This document shows, one piece after another, positions 11,467-20,316 of a stretch of DNA of 52,207 bases. The notes below the pieces were generated by a model, which worked only from the letters and a program-made list of their open reading frames with translations, did not search any database and was not told the DNA's origin. The translations under genes were made by a program, and so were the position numbers. This DNA is from Pseudomonas fluorescens (lineage in GTDB: Bacteria > Pseudomonadota > Gammaproteobacteria > Pseudomonadales > Pseudomonadaceae), in assembly GCF_005938625.1 (NCBI RefSeq), contig NZ_VCNJ01000069.1, positions 1 to 52,207 of the forward strand, given 5' to 3'. Each line of letters opens with the position of its first letter. The stretch's first letter is position 1.

Positions 11467-12540
11467 TCAGCGCATCAGGGTTTGCAGGGTGAATGGGTAA
11501 CGATACGAATCCGGCTGCCCCTTGGCTGAGAGCTTGCGGAAGTTCACGCCGTATTGCGGCGACTTGCCCATGGCCAGCATTTGTCGAGCGTGCGGCTTGT
11601 CGATCAGTTGCAGCAACGGAATTTGCCGATCCCGGCCGCCGTAGTGATTCAGTTCGACGCCCTGCTCTACGTCATGCAACTCGACCAACGCCCAGCCACC
11701 CAAGGTGAAATGCCCACCAACCAACGCGCTCAGCCGACCGTCAACCAGCGCCTGCAAGGCCGCCGGTGAGGTGTTGACCGCACTGAACAAGGCATCTTTA
11801 CCGGGGACTTTGCCGGTCTCGGCGTACGCGCGCATCGCGCCGAAGGCCATTTCATCATTGGCCGACCACACCAGCGAAACTTTCGGATAACGCGCAAACA
11901 ACTGTTTTGCCTGTTCATAGGCGCGCTCTTGCGTCCAGCCGCTGTAAACCAGCTGTCGCAAGCGGGTCTGTGGATGTTCGGCCAACGCCCGCTGCATGCC
12001 GCGCTCGCGCAGCTGCGCCGAGGGGGTGACCTTCAGGCCGGAGAACGCCAACACTTCAATCGGCTCAGCATTTGCCGCAGCAGGATGCAGGCGGATCAGC
12101 TCCTTCATCATCAAGTAACCGCCCTCCTCGTCGTTCGGCACCAGGCTGCCGATGCGGTCGGCACGTTCACCGACCAACGCCTGTTGGTCCGGGGTCAGCG
12201 CGGCGTTGACCATAAACAGTTTCACGCCACTGTTCTCGGCCAGACGCAGGATTTGCGGCGCGACGTATTGTTCGTTGACGAATATCAGGTACCCGGGACG
12301 ATTCGGCCCCTGCAACGCAAGGCGCGCCTGAGCCAGGGTCAGTTCGGGCTGGCGTTGGGAATAGAGGATTTGCAGGTCAATACCCAGATCATGCGCGGCC
12401 GCCTGCATGAATTGCGAATAGCTGACCCAAAAGGCTTCCTGCGTCGAACCCGGGTTCAAAAACAGCACAGACTCCGCCCGTGCGCCGATCTGGAACAGTG
12501 CGCCGAACAGCAAAAGACTAAGGTGAAAAAACTTGAACAT
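11467..12540 (-). CDS. Periplasmic sugar-type ABC substrate-binding protein (orphan)
   Basis: This 357-residue protein starts with a signal peptide (MFKFFHLSLLLFGALFQIGARA, cut near residue 22). The rest resembles the LacI/RbsB-like periplasmic binding fold (Periplasmic_binding_4): an N-terminal lobe with YLIFVNEQYV and SGVKLFMVNAAL, then YSGWTQERAYEQAKQLFARYP and LVWSANDEMAFGAMRA. Such proteins bind sugars or related ligands such as autoinducers. No permease or ATPase gene is adjacent, so it may serve a distant transporter or feed ligand information to a membrane sensor (inference). Ligand unknown. Confidence 0.8.
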   Translation of the reverse strand: MFKFFHLSLLLFGALFQIGARAESVLFLNPGSTQEAFWVSYSQFMQAAAHDLGIDLQILYSQRQPELTLAQARLALQGPNRPGYLIFVNEQYVAPQILRLAENSGVKLFMVNAALTPDQQALVGERADRIGSLVPNDEEGGYLMMKELIRLHPAAANAEPIEVLAFSGLKVTPSAQLRERGMQRALAEHPQTRLRQLVYSGWTQERAYEQAKQLFARYPKVSLVWSANDEMAFGAMRAYAETGKVPGKDALFSAVNTSPAALQALVDGRLSALVGGHFTLGGWALVELHDVEQGVELNHYGGRDRQIPLLQLIDKPHARQMLAMGKSPQYGVNFRKLSAKGQPDSYRYPFTLQTLMR

Positions 12541-12658
12541 GAAGCATCCGGGCCCAAGGAAAAATGGCCGCGCATTATAGCCCTCGATCCACCGGCTATT
12601 GATGCCTGATCCCGCTTTTTGTCCGACAATTCGTCGGGCACGGGCCCGGATGGGTCGT

Positions 12659-12772
12659 TTACTGGTGGCTGACCCAGAATACCGCTGTCCCTACTACGAG
12701 AATGATCAGGAACAGAATGGCCCACGCATCGACACTGCTGTCGCTTTTTCTTGCCTTGGTCGGGTTGCTCAT
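12659..12772 (-). CDS. 37-residue single-span membrane protein
   Basis: The minus strand encodes a 37-residue peptide starting MSNPTKARKSDSSVDAWAIL and ending in VSHQ. It has a basic, polar N-terminus and one membrane span (about residues 17-34, rich in Ile, Leu, Phe and Val). A good ribosome site (AAGAGGCG) lies 5 bases before the ATG. I believe near-identical short ORFs occur in other Pseudomonas, but this was not searched. It lies 118 bases upstream of the orphan binding protein gene on the same strand. Function unknown. Confidence 0.65.
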   Translation of the reverse strand: MSNPTKARKSDSSVDAWAILFLIILVVGTAVFWVSHQ

Positions 12773-13017
12773 TGCATCGCCTCTTGTCGGTTTTATCGGT
12801 GATTGCAGAAAGACTCGACCACAGTTAAGACGATGATTGTCCGCACGACAAATGTGGGTTAGTTGACAGCCATTCTCGTTAGGCGATTTGGTTCTTTACA
12901 TATACTCAAACATCACTTTTGCGCATAACTGCAAACGGGTATATTGCCCCGGCTCCTCTAGGGAGTGCGCGGCCGTGCGCGCAGAATTGCAGAGGCAAAA
13001 TCGGACTCCAGCACGCG

Positions 13018-13032
13018 AAAACGCAGCGTTTT
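13018..13032 (+). promoter_or_regulatory. Short palindrome in the cysI leader
   Basis: AAAACGC-A-GCGTTTT is a perfect 7-bp inverted repeat 33-47 bases upstream of the cysI ATG. It could be a protein-binding site or a small RNA hairpin. A role is not shown by sequence alone. Confidence 0.3.
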
Positions 13033-13064
13033 CCGAGTAGCCCAAGCCTGAGAACAGGACTTAT

Positions 13065-14723
13065 ATGTACGTATACGACGAGTACGATCAGCGGATCATC
13101 GAGGACCGCGTCAAGCAGTTCCGTGATCAGACCCGACGCTATCTGGCAGGTGAGCTGAGCGAAGAAGAATTCCGCCCCCTGCGCCTGCAAAATGGCCTGT
13201 ACATCCAGCGCTTCGCGCCGATGTTGCGTGTGGCGGTGCCTTACGGCCAACTGACTTCGCGTCAGACGCGCATGATGGCCAAGATTGCCCGCGACTACGA
13301 CAAGGGCTACGCCCACATCAGTACGCGGCAGAACGTGCAGTTCAACTGGCCGGCGGTGGAAGACATCCCGGACATCCTCGCTGAACTGGCCACCGTGCAG
13401 ATGCACGCGATCCAGACCAGCGGTAACTGCCTGCGCAACGTCACCACCGACCAGTTCGCCGGTGTCGCCGCCGACGAAGTGATCGACCCACGCCCATGGT
13501 GCGAAATCGTCCGTCAGTGGACCACGTTCCACCCGGAATTCGCCTACCTGCCGCGTAAATTCAAGATCGCCGTCAACGGTTCGACCGCTGATCGTGCCGC
13601 CATTGAAGTCCACGACATCGGCCTTGAGCCGGTGCACAACGCCGCTGGCGAACTGGGTTTCCGTGTGTTGGTGGGTGGCGGCCTCGGTCGTACACCGGTG
13701 GTTGGCGCGTTCATCAACGAATTCCTGCCGTGGCAGGACTTGTTGAGCTACCTCGACGCCATCCTGCGCGTGTACAACCGCTACGGTCGTCGCGACAACA
13801 AATACAAGGCGCGGATCAAGATCCTCGTCAAAGCCCTCACGCCTGAAGTGTTTGCGCAGAAAGTCGATGCGGAAATGGAGCACCTGCGCGGTGGCCAGAC
13901 CACATTGACCGACGCCGAGCTGCAGCGTGTGGCCAAGCACTTCGTCGATCCGGACTACAAGGCGCTGGACAACCAGACCGCGCAATTGGCCGATCTCGAC
14001 AAGGAGCATCCTGGTTTCGCCCGCTGGCGTACCCGCAACACCCTGGCACACAAGAAGCCGGGTTATGTCGCCGTGACCCTGTCGCTGAAGCCGACCGGCG
14101 TTGCCCCGGGCGACATCACCGACAAGCAGCTCGACGCCGTCGCCGATCTGGCCGACCGCTACAGCTTCGGTCAGCTGCGCACCTCGCACGAACAGAACAT
14201 CATTCTCGCCGACGTCGAGCAGAGCCAACTGTTCACCCTCTGGGGCGAACTGCGTGAAGGCGGTTTCGCTACGCCGAACATCGGCCTGCTGACCGACATC
14301 ATCTGCTGCCCTGGCGGTGATTTCTGCTCGCTGGCCAACGCCAAGTCGATCCCGATTGCCGAATCGATCCAGCGCCGCTTCGACGACCTGGATTACCTGT
14401 TCGATATCGGTGAGCTGGACCTGAACATCTCCGGTTGCATGAACGCCTGTGGTCATCACCACGTCGGCCACATCGGTATCCTCGGGGTGGACAAAAAAGG
14501 CGAAGAGTTCTATCAGGTTTCCCTCGGCGGCAGCGCCAGCCGGGATGCGAGCCTGGGCAAGATCCTCGGCCCGTCCTTCGCTCAGGAAGCCATGCCTGAC
14601 GTGATCTCGAAGCTGATCGACGTCTACGTTGAACAACGTACCGAAGACGAGCGCTTCATCGACACCTACCAGCGTATTGGCATCGACCTCTTCAAGGAAC
14701 GCGTCTATGCAGCGAATCATTAA
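13065..14723 (+). CDS. cysI: Sulfite reductase haemoprotein (nitrite/sulfite reductase family)
   Basis: This 552-residue siroheme enzyme reduces sulfite to sulfide for cysteine synthesis in the cytoplasm. Two nitrite/sulfite reductase repeats are visible. The [4Fe-4S]/siroheme cysteines are C415 and C421 (CCPGGDFC) plus C458 and C462 (GCMNACGHHH). The siroheme-contacting arginine segment (STRQNVQFNW) lies in the N-terminal half. It resembles the pseudomonad enzyme, which is paired with a DUF934 protein rather than a CysJ flavoprotein. The stop lies 17 bases inside the next gene, indicating translational coupling. Confidence 0.93.
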   Translation: MYVYDEYDQRIIEDRVKQFRDQTRRYLAGELSEEEFRPLRLQNGLYIQRFAPMLRVAVPYGQLTSRQTRMMAKIARDYDKGYAHISTRQNVQFNWPAVEDIPDILAELATVQMHAIQTSGNCLRNVTTDQFAGVAADEVIDPRPWCEIVRQWTTFHPEFAYLPRKFKIAVNGSTADRAAIEVHDIGLEPVHNAAGELGFRVLVGGGLGRTPVVGAFINEFLPWQDLLSYLDAILRVYNRYGRRDNKYKARIKILVKALTPEVFAQKVDAEMEHLRGGQTTLTDAELQRVAKHFVDPDYKALDNQTAQLADLDKEHPGFARWRTRNTLAHKKPGYVAVTLSLKPTGVAPGDITDKQLDAVADLADRYSFGQLRTSHEQNIILADVEQSQLFTLWGELREGGFATPNIGLLTDIICCPGGDFCSLANAKSIPIAESIQRRFDDLDYLFDIGELDLNISGCMNACGHHHVGHIGILGVDKKGEEFYQVSLGGSASRDASLGKILGPSFAQEAMPDVISKLIDVYVEQRTEDERFIDTYQRIGIDLFKERVYAANH

Positions 14724-15201
14724 GAACAACGAGGTCGTCGACGAAACCTGGCACTTGCTGCCCAAGGATTTCAACATCGACGAGATCAGCAACTGCGACG
14801 ATCTGATCGTTCCACTGCAACTGTGGCGCGAACACAGCCGCATGCTCAAAGCCCGCGACGGGGGCCTGGGTATCTGGCTGGACGCCGGCGAAGAAGCTGA
14901 AGAAATCGGTGAAGACGTCGCCGAGTTTCAGGTGATCGCGCTGAATTTCCCGGCGTTCACCGACGGCCGCAACTACTCCAACGCCCGTCTGCTTCGCGAC
15001 CGTTATGGTTTCAAAGGCGAACTGCGGGCGATTGGCGACGTGCTGCGCGATCAGCTGTTTTATATGCATCGCTGCGGTTTCGACGCCTTCGCCATTCGCG
15101 CGGATAAAGACCCGTACGAAGCGCTGGAAGGCCTCAAGGACTTCTCGGTGACCTATCAGGCCGCCACTGACGAACCGCTGCCGCTGTTCCGTCGCCGCTG
15201 A
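14707..15201 (+). CDS. DUF934 protein, sulfite reductase partner
   Basis: This 164-residue protein belongs to DUF934, a family almost always encoded directly after cysI in proteobacteria and presumed to help sulfite reduction; its biochemical role is not established. Recognisable stretches are WHLLPKDF near the N-terminus, FPAFTDGRNYSNARLLRDRYGF in the middle, and DQLFYMHRCGFDAF. The ATG at 14707 lies inside the end of cysI (17-base overlap); the longer upstream frame lies within cysI and was rejected. A strong intrinsic terminator follows the stop. Confidence 0.88.
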   Translation: MQRIIKNNEVVDETWHLLPKDFNIDEISNCDDLIVPLQLWREHSRMLKARDGGLGIWLDAGEEAEEIGEDVAEFQVIALNFPAFTDGRNYSNARLLRDRYGFKGELRAIGDVLRDQLFYMHRCGFDAFAIRADKDPYEALEGLKDFSVTYQAATDEPLPLFRRR

Positions 15202-15206
15202 CCACG

Positions 15207-15240
15207 AACCCCGAGCCCGCTCACGCGGACTCGGGGTTTT
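15207..15240 (+). terminator. Intrinsic terminator after the cysI operon
   Basis: AACCCCGAG and CTCGGGGTT form a 9-bp stem around a GC-rich loop, with the 3' arm ending in TTTT. It starts 6 bases after the DUF934 stop and ends just before the stop of the convergent LRR-NEL gene. Confidence 0.9.
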
Positions 15241-15244
15241 CTGC

Positions 15245-18200
15245 TTAACCCTTGGATTGACCAAACCTGCCCGCCATCGTCGTCGTTGGCAAGGTCAAAC
15301 CCGGGTGCCGACTCAATGCCTGCGTTGTCAGTCGCCTGCGCACCTGCGCACCTTCGTTCCTGAAATTGTCCAGAATGGTCTTCATCTGTTGCGAGGCCGT
15401 CTGGCGAGACAGCCCGGCTTGCCTCTCCAGTTGCGCGAGTGATCGCCCACTGCGCTGTAGATTGTCTTCAAAAGCAGCGCGCTGTGTCGTCAACAAGTAC
15501 TCCGACCAGAATTCCTCCTGACTGATCGACTCCAACAGCTGTGAACCCTGCTCGGTCCGGATCACCTCCAGGCAGACTTGATCGATTTGTCCGGCGGTCA
15601 CTTCAACGCTCAGCGTTGCATTCAGTTGCCGGGGTTGCCCGGGCAGTTGCAGTCGCTCGGCCAATCGCACCCTGTACAGCAAACTGATATCCATTGCTTG
15701 CTGCGCGGTGAATGGACCTGATTGCGCACGCTGCGCAACCTCCATCAACGCGTGTCTTTGCACCTCATGCAATCGAAACAGGCCGCGCAACAGACCGATC
15801 AGCTCCCCTTCCAGCGCTTGTGTAGCGGTGCGCGACGCCGCGGCTGCGCGATGACATAAAAATCTGACCTCAAGCTCACTGAACAGCGCGGCAACATTCA
15901 CAGCGCTGGGCTGACCGGCCCCGGCCATTCGAAACAGCGTGCGACGTAGTCTGGCGTCTGCGCACATCGCCTCAAGCACGCTCCACACGCGTTGGGCCAA
16001 TTGATCGCGGGTACGTGTGAAATCGGCGGTTGCGCGTAACTGTTCAAGCATTTCGAAAAAATCACCGGACTGCGGATCCGCCAATAAAGACGTCAGCACT
16101 TCCTGCGCGTGAGCAACCGACACCTGCGACAAGCCCTTTATCCAACCGGCACCTTCCTTGTCGGCAGCCTGCCATGCCGTGCCCGGATAATCGCTGGTCA
16201 TTACGCCCAGACCAATCCCCTGGGTCTTTTGGTACTGCGCAATGGCCTCGAGGCTCGCGGCTGACAGCGGGTTGCCGTCAATGTTGATGCCACGGATCAG
16301 TGCGGTCCGGTATTTGAAGACCGCTGCGGGCACTTCGGCGATGTTGTTATTGCGCAGACCCAGCGCCTGCAGATGAGCCAGCGCATCGATGTCCGAGGGC
16401 CATTGCGCAATCCCGCAAGCTCGCAGCTCAAGGCGACGCAGTCGGCGCTGCGCGGCGATCCGCGGTGCGCGGCCCAGCGTCGGATTCAAACTCAGATCCA
16501 GCGAAACAAGGGCATCGTTGTTGCCGAACTCGGGATCCGAGCGCTCAGTGAATTCGATGCGGTTTGCACTCAGATCCAGATGACGCAGAGCGGACATGTC
16601 TTCGATGGCCTGAGGAATACGCGTCAGCCCGTTGCCCGACAATTCCAGTGTGCTCAGCCGGGGAAAATTGCGCAGAAAGGTGTTCAACCCGGCACTGGCG
16701 CCCACGCCCCTCATTTGCAGCACAGCGACGTGACTGAAATCGGCAACGATCACCGGCAGGTCACCCAGAGGCACCGGGGCCAGCGTCAGACTGTGCACGC
16801 TGTCACCCGACTCATGAGTCATGCGGGTTTCCCGGCGCCAGGCGCGCTGGATTGCTTGCGATGCACGGGATTTGCTGTGTAACGGTACCCTCTCGCGTGC
16901 TCCGTCATCGGTGTGATACCAGGTATCGCGGTGGATCCAGCGCTCCAGCGCTTCTACCATCGTTTGATACTCAACCCTCATCTGCTCGAGTGTTCTGACC
17001 GCCAGGACATCGTCCGCCTCCAGTGATGCCACAAACAGCTTGATCTGCTCGGTGGAATGGGAAGGGTACAATTCGGCCGCCCGTTGCATGATTGCCGCTG
17101 ATCTGGACGGCAAAGGGCTGGTATCCGGCGCCGAGAGTCCCATCGAGTGCTCGACCTGACGATCGGCCAGCCCCATGGGCGAGTGGTAGTCTGCGTCCAG
17201 CGTTTTGCCACTCAGCAAGGTGGCAAAAGCCTCGCGGCGCTGCAATGCCAACGCGGTGATTTTCTGCCGAAGAGCACTGCCGTCGGTGTCCGTGGCAACG
17301 CCAAGTGCCTTGCGGGCATGCACCGGCAGGGTTTCCCATAACGTCTGAAAAAAATCTGCCCGAGTGCGGGCTGCCTGCGTCGACACGACGGCTCCCTGCG
17401 TATCAAGGCCCCGATAACGATCCGCATGCACCTCAATCACGACCTTGTGGGAAGCATTGGTCTGACCCACTCGATTGTTGTCTGTGGCCGATGCCCCCTC
17501 CTCCATTATTTCGACCGAAACATCGCCGGGCCACCCGGGCAAGTGCATCAAGGTATCGAGCAGCAACCTGTCAGCGTCGTCGCCGCTGACTGCATCCAGA
17601 TACAGCCCCTCATAGGCGCGGTTCAAACGCTGGATCGTTTGATAGCGCCGAGCCTCCTCGGCGAGTCGCAGCGGTATCCGGGCGGCGTCGAGTTGCGCCC
17701 ATTCATTGACGTCGGCATGCCGTACCAGCTCATCGGCGATACTGGCTGACAGGGGCGAAAAAGCTTTGCAAACAGCTTCCCCGCGGTCGATTTCCCATAC
17801 GTCAAGGCGTCGATACAGCCGACTCATCAGCGCCGTGCGTTGGCGCGGCGCGACCCCGCCTATATAACCAATCAGCAATGCAACCTGATCGGATGTTTCC
17901 GCCGCTGTCGAACCCAGTAGATGCGACTTCTCATCCGCCTTGAGTGCCGTCAGGAGTGCCGCGTGAAACTGCCCCTGACGCAGCGCATCCTTGCTGATTT
18001 CCAGACGGCGAGACGCACTCTCAACGCCATACCGCACCACATCTCCTGGTCCAGCATTCTTCACGATCACCGCCAGATCCGCGGGCCAGCGCGACGACGT
18101 AGTCAGCAGGTACAACTGCAGATCAGCATCGGCTGATGAAGCCAGTGATGGCGCGGCGATTTGTTGCAGAAACTGCGAAACCTGCGTATCAGCACGAAAG

Positions 18201-20125
18201 CGTCTGACGGTATCGGTCAGTATTGCGATCGTCTCGCCACGTTGCACGAACGAATGGCGCAATTGTGTCCCGTCGATGCCGGTGCAGGCGATGACCTGCA
18301 AGGCACGGGCATCGGGCAGCCCGGCTTCCCGGTAGCCGAGGCGGCGCAGCAGTTTGAGTGGGCTCCAGCCCTGCGCCAGTTCCGAGTCGTGCCGCCAAGC
18401 CCCCGCGCCATTGGTTTCCAGCAACGGCTTGTATCGCGTCAAGGACGGCGTGCCACACACCTCCCACAGCCCGGTACCGCTGACTGGACGTACCGCGTAG
18501 GCATCCGTCCCCAGCGGCAGATAATGCTCACCACCCTGCCAGACTAATCCTTGGCTGTCCGTAGAAAGCCCATCGAGAGCGGGCTCCCATTGGCGATAGG
18601 CGGCTATGTCCGGACGCCACAATCGATGGGCGTTGTCCGCGATAGGCATACGTCGCAAACCCTGCACAAAATTAGACGAGCGCACGGTTTTGTACGCCTT
18701 GCCTGCAGTCACTCCGCCCGCCGCGAATGCCGTCATGAGGATCAGATTTTCCAAGGTGTCGAACAGGCAATCCGTCGCGTGCTCCTGATCACCGTGCGCC
18801 CAACTCTCCGCGCCTTCATAGACCTCGCTGAGCAATTGCAGACCGGCGACTGCAAACATCATTTCGCCAAGAACGGGGACAAACGAGGCAAAGAACGCCA
18901 GCGAGTTCAAACCGATGGATTTATAGCTTTCCAGCCTTGTCAGGCGGGTCTTTTCATCTTCATCGCCAGTTGGCACCACCAGTAATCGCGACTCCGCGCG
19001 GACTTTTTTCGAGTGGTGCTGAAACAGCGCCACAAAGAGGTCGTGCCTGGCATCGCCTTCAGGCGTTACGGCTGTCACCGGCAGGTAGAACGTCGCAAAT
19101 GGAAACTGCGTTGCACTGGCATTCAACAGCCTCACATTCAGACCAGAGATGAATGTCGAGCGCTCCCCGAGGAGGATGAAACGCATAAAAAAGCTGCGCC
19201 ATTTGATGTCTCGCAAGCGCACGCTCAACTGCCGCTCGAACATCGAGAACGATGTGTATTCCTTCAGCGGGTGATCCGGATCGCCGGGTATATAAACCAC
19301 ACAGCGCTGGTCATCGTCGGCAATTACGCCGACCGGCCCGATCAACATCGTGCCCCTCAAGGTCACGCCGAGCATTTCGAGATTCTGAAAACCCAGCGTG
19401 TTGTTGCCCAAGCTGATCCTGGACGCCGAGTCCTTGACCGATTCGAGCATTGCGTAAACATCCGCACTGATATGTCCGCGCATCAGTGCGATATGCCGGT
19501 CGACGTCGAATTGATCCTTTGAACATGTCACGGAAACCGACTGCAAACTGCCCGTTTGGTTATCACTGCCAAACAAGGCTTCTACATGTTTCTGGTATTG
19601 CGCTCCCAGATCGAGGTCACGACATAGCTTGGCGAACTCATGGGGTTTAATTGGCAGGATCCGACTGCGTTTTCCTGTTACGCGCTCCGGAATATAAAGA
19701 AACGAAGTTTCGCTATAGTTGCCAGGGATTGTTTCTGCCAGTTCGAAATTCTCGCAGGCGGCAGCCACCAGATCACGCTGGATTGGCAGCACCAGCTTCT
19801 TGCGCAACCCCAACAGGCTGGACGTCGAGCGCACATGCTGGAAGATCGCACCCGCGACTTCGAAAGGTTCACCCAGCTTCTGCGTCATTGCTTTGGCCAA
19901 CAGCGGCGTACAGAAACTTTGCGGAGAACTCAAGGTCTTGGCCTGTTCCCGCGCGATGTGCCGGGACAGGTAGCTGGCTTTAAGGCTTGCATAGAGTGCG
20001 TCGCGCAGGACAGTCGACGATTCAAGCAACCAGGAAGGGATTTGCTCCTTGAACAACTCATAAAAGACGCCTTGTTGAGCTGGCGTCATTTCAGGAGCCT
20101 TCAGCGTTTCACTTTTAACATCCAT
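15245..20125 (-). CDS. Large LRR protein with dermonecrotic-toxin-like and NEL (E3 ligase-type) domains
   Basis: This 1626-residue protein has the layout of Pseudomonas NEL effectors. Residues about 1-600 resemble the DUF6543/dermonecrotic toxin region. Two hydrophobic stretches follow near residues 420-500. Leucine-rich repeats lie at about 1180-1310 (LSTLELSGNGL, LRHLDLSANRI, LQALGLRNNNI). The C-terminal 300 residues match the NEL domain (RVWSVLEAM, LFSELEVRFL, GLFRLHEVQRHAL, LPGQPRQL). NEL proteins ubiquitinate host targets through a Cys-x-Asp motif. Here the matching segment reads QPSAVNVAALF (residues 1406-1416), so the cysteine is Ser or Ala; the nearest C-x-D is CAD at 1388-1390. No signal peptide is seen. 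The start at 20125 drops 29 unlikely residues. No secretion genes are adjacent. Confidence 0.85.
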   Translation of the reverse strand: MDVKSETLKAPEMTPAQQGVFYELFKEQIPSWLLESSTVLRDALYASLKASYLSRHIAREQAKTLSSPQSFCTPLLAKAMTQKLGEPFEVAGAIFQHVRSTSSLLGLRKKLVLPIQRDLVAAACENFELAETIPGNYSETSFLYIPERVTGKRSRILPIKPHEFAKLCRDLDLGAQYQKHVEALFGSDNQTGSLQSVSVTCSKDQFDVDRHIALMRGHISADVYAMLESVKDSASRISLGNNTLGFQNLEMLGVTLRGTMLIGPVGVIADDDQRCVVYIPGDPDHPLKEYTSFSMFERQLSVRLRDIKWRSFFMRFILLGERSTFISGLNVRLLNASATQFPFATFYLPVTAVTPEGDARHDLFVALFQHHSKKVRAESRLLVVPTGDEDEKTRLTRLESYKSIGLNSLAFFASFVPVLGEMMFAVAGLQLLSEVYEGAESWAHGDQEHATDCLFDTLENLILMTAFAAGGVTAGKAYKTVRSSNFVQGLRRMPIADNAHRLWRPDIAAYRQWEPALDGLSTDSQGLVWQGGEHYLPLGTDAYAVRPVSGTGLWEVCGTPSLTRYKPLLETNGAGAWRHDSELAQGWSPLKLLRRLGYREAGLPDARALQVIACTGIDGTQLRHSFVQRGETIAILTDTVRRFRADTQVSQFLQQIAAPSLASSADADLQLYLLTTSSRWPADLAVIVKNAGPGDVVRYGVESASRRLEISKDALRQGQFHAALLTALKADEKSHLLGSTAAETSDQVALLIGYIGGVAPRQRTALMSRLYRRLDVWEIDRGEAVCKAFSPLSASIADELVRHADVNEWAQLDAARIPLRLAEEARRYQTIQRLNRAYEGLYLDAVSGDDADRLLLDTLMHLPGWPGDVSVEIMEEGASATDNNRVGQTNASHKVVIEVHADRYRGLDTQGAVVSTQAARTRADFFQTLWETLPVHARKALGVATDTDGSALRQKITALALQRREAFATLLSGKTLDADYHSPMGLADRQVEHSMGLSAPDTSPLPSRSAAIMQRAAELYPSHSTEQIKLFVASLEADDVLAVRTLEQMRVEYQTMVEALERWIHRDTWYHTDDGARERVPLHSKSRASQAIQRAWRRETRMTHESGDSVHSLTLAPVPLGDLPVIVADFSHVAVLQMRGVGASAGLNTFLRNFPRLSTLELSGNGLTRIPQAIEDMSALRHLDLSANRIEFTERSDPEFGNNDALVSLDLSLNPTLGRAPRIAAQRRLRRLELRACGIAQWPSDIDALAHLQALGLRNNNIAEVPAAVFKYRTALIRGINIDGNPLSAASLEAIAQYQKTQGIGLGVMTSDYPGTAWQAADKEGAGWIKGLSQVSVAHAQEVLTSLLADPQSGDFFEMLEQLRATADFTRTRDQLAQRVWSVLEAMCADARLRRTLFRMAGAGQPSAVNVAALFSELEVRFLCHRAAAASRTATQALEGELIGLLRGLFRLHEVQRHALMEVAQRAQSGPFTAQQAMDISLLYRVRLAERLQLPGQPRQLNATLSVEVTAGQIDQVCLEVIRTEQGSQLLESISQEEFWSEYLLTTQRAAFEDNLQRSGRSLAQLERQAGLSRQTASQQMKTILDNFRNEGAQVRRRLTTQALSRHPGLTLPTTTMAGRFGQSKG

Positions 20126-20278
20126 GTTTAACAACCTTAATCTGACTTGAGCACTCAGAATAAAGTTGAAACAAAAGCGGATACAGCGCGATAAGTTGAT
20201 GAACTTAAGCAAAAGCCATCAACAATCAAGAAGTTTAAAATATATATATAACGCACAGATTGCCGAGGAACCTCAGGC
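20126..20278 (-). promoter_or_regulatory. AT-rich upstream region of the LRR-NEL gene
   Basis: The 150 bases before the start are much richer in A and T than the surroundings, including a TAAAATATATATATAACG run at about 20236-20253. The promoter of the large effector-like gene is probably here. No precise -10/-35 pair could be fixed. Confidence 0.35.
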
Positions 20279-20308
20279 ACGCTCGCATGACGGCTATCAT
20301 GCGAGCGT
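20279..20308 (-). terminator. Strong hairpin after sohB
   Basis: ACGCTCGCATGA and TCATGCGAGCGT form a 12-bp perfect stem with a 6-base loop, 9 bases past the sohB stop. No T-run follows, so it may end transcription poorly or mainly protect the sohB 3' end. Confidence 0.5.
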
Positions 20309-20316
20309 CAGAGTAT

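Larger units (their letters stand above)
12541..13064. other. Gap with one tiny gene, a candidate promoter and a palindrome
   Basis: The gap between the binding protein gene and cysI contains the 37-residue minus-strand ORF listed separately (12659-12772). Around 12879-12906 a weak sigma-70-like pair (TTAGGC, 16 bases, TATACT) could serve cysI. A perfect 7-bp palindrome, AAAACGC-A-GCGTTTT, lies at 13018-13032, 33 bases before the cysI start. No RNA gene was recognised. Confidence 0.4.

Noticed and set aside
12601..12645. Terminator after the 37-residue ORF
   Set aside because: CCGAC/GTCGG forms only a short stem and is followed by ACAAAAAG on the minus strand, with no T-run.
12906..14849. 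A 647-codon open frame antisense to cysI
   Set aside because: It is a shadow frame of cysI, which has intact siroheme and Fe-S motifs. No family similarity was seen.
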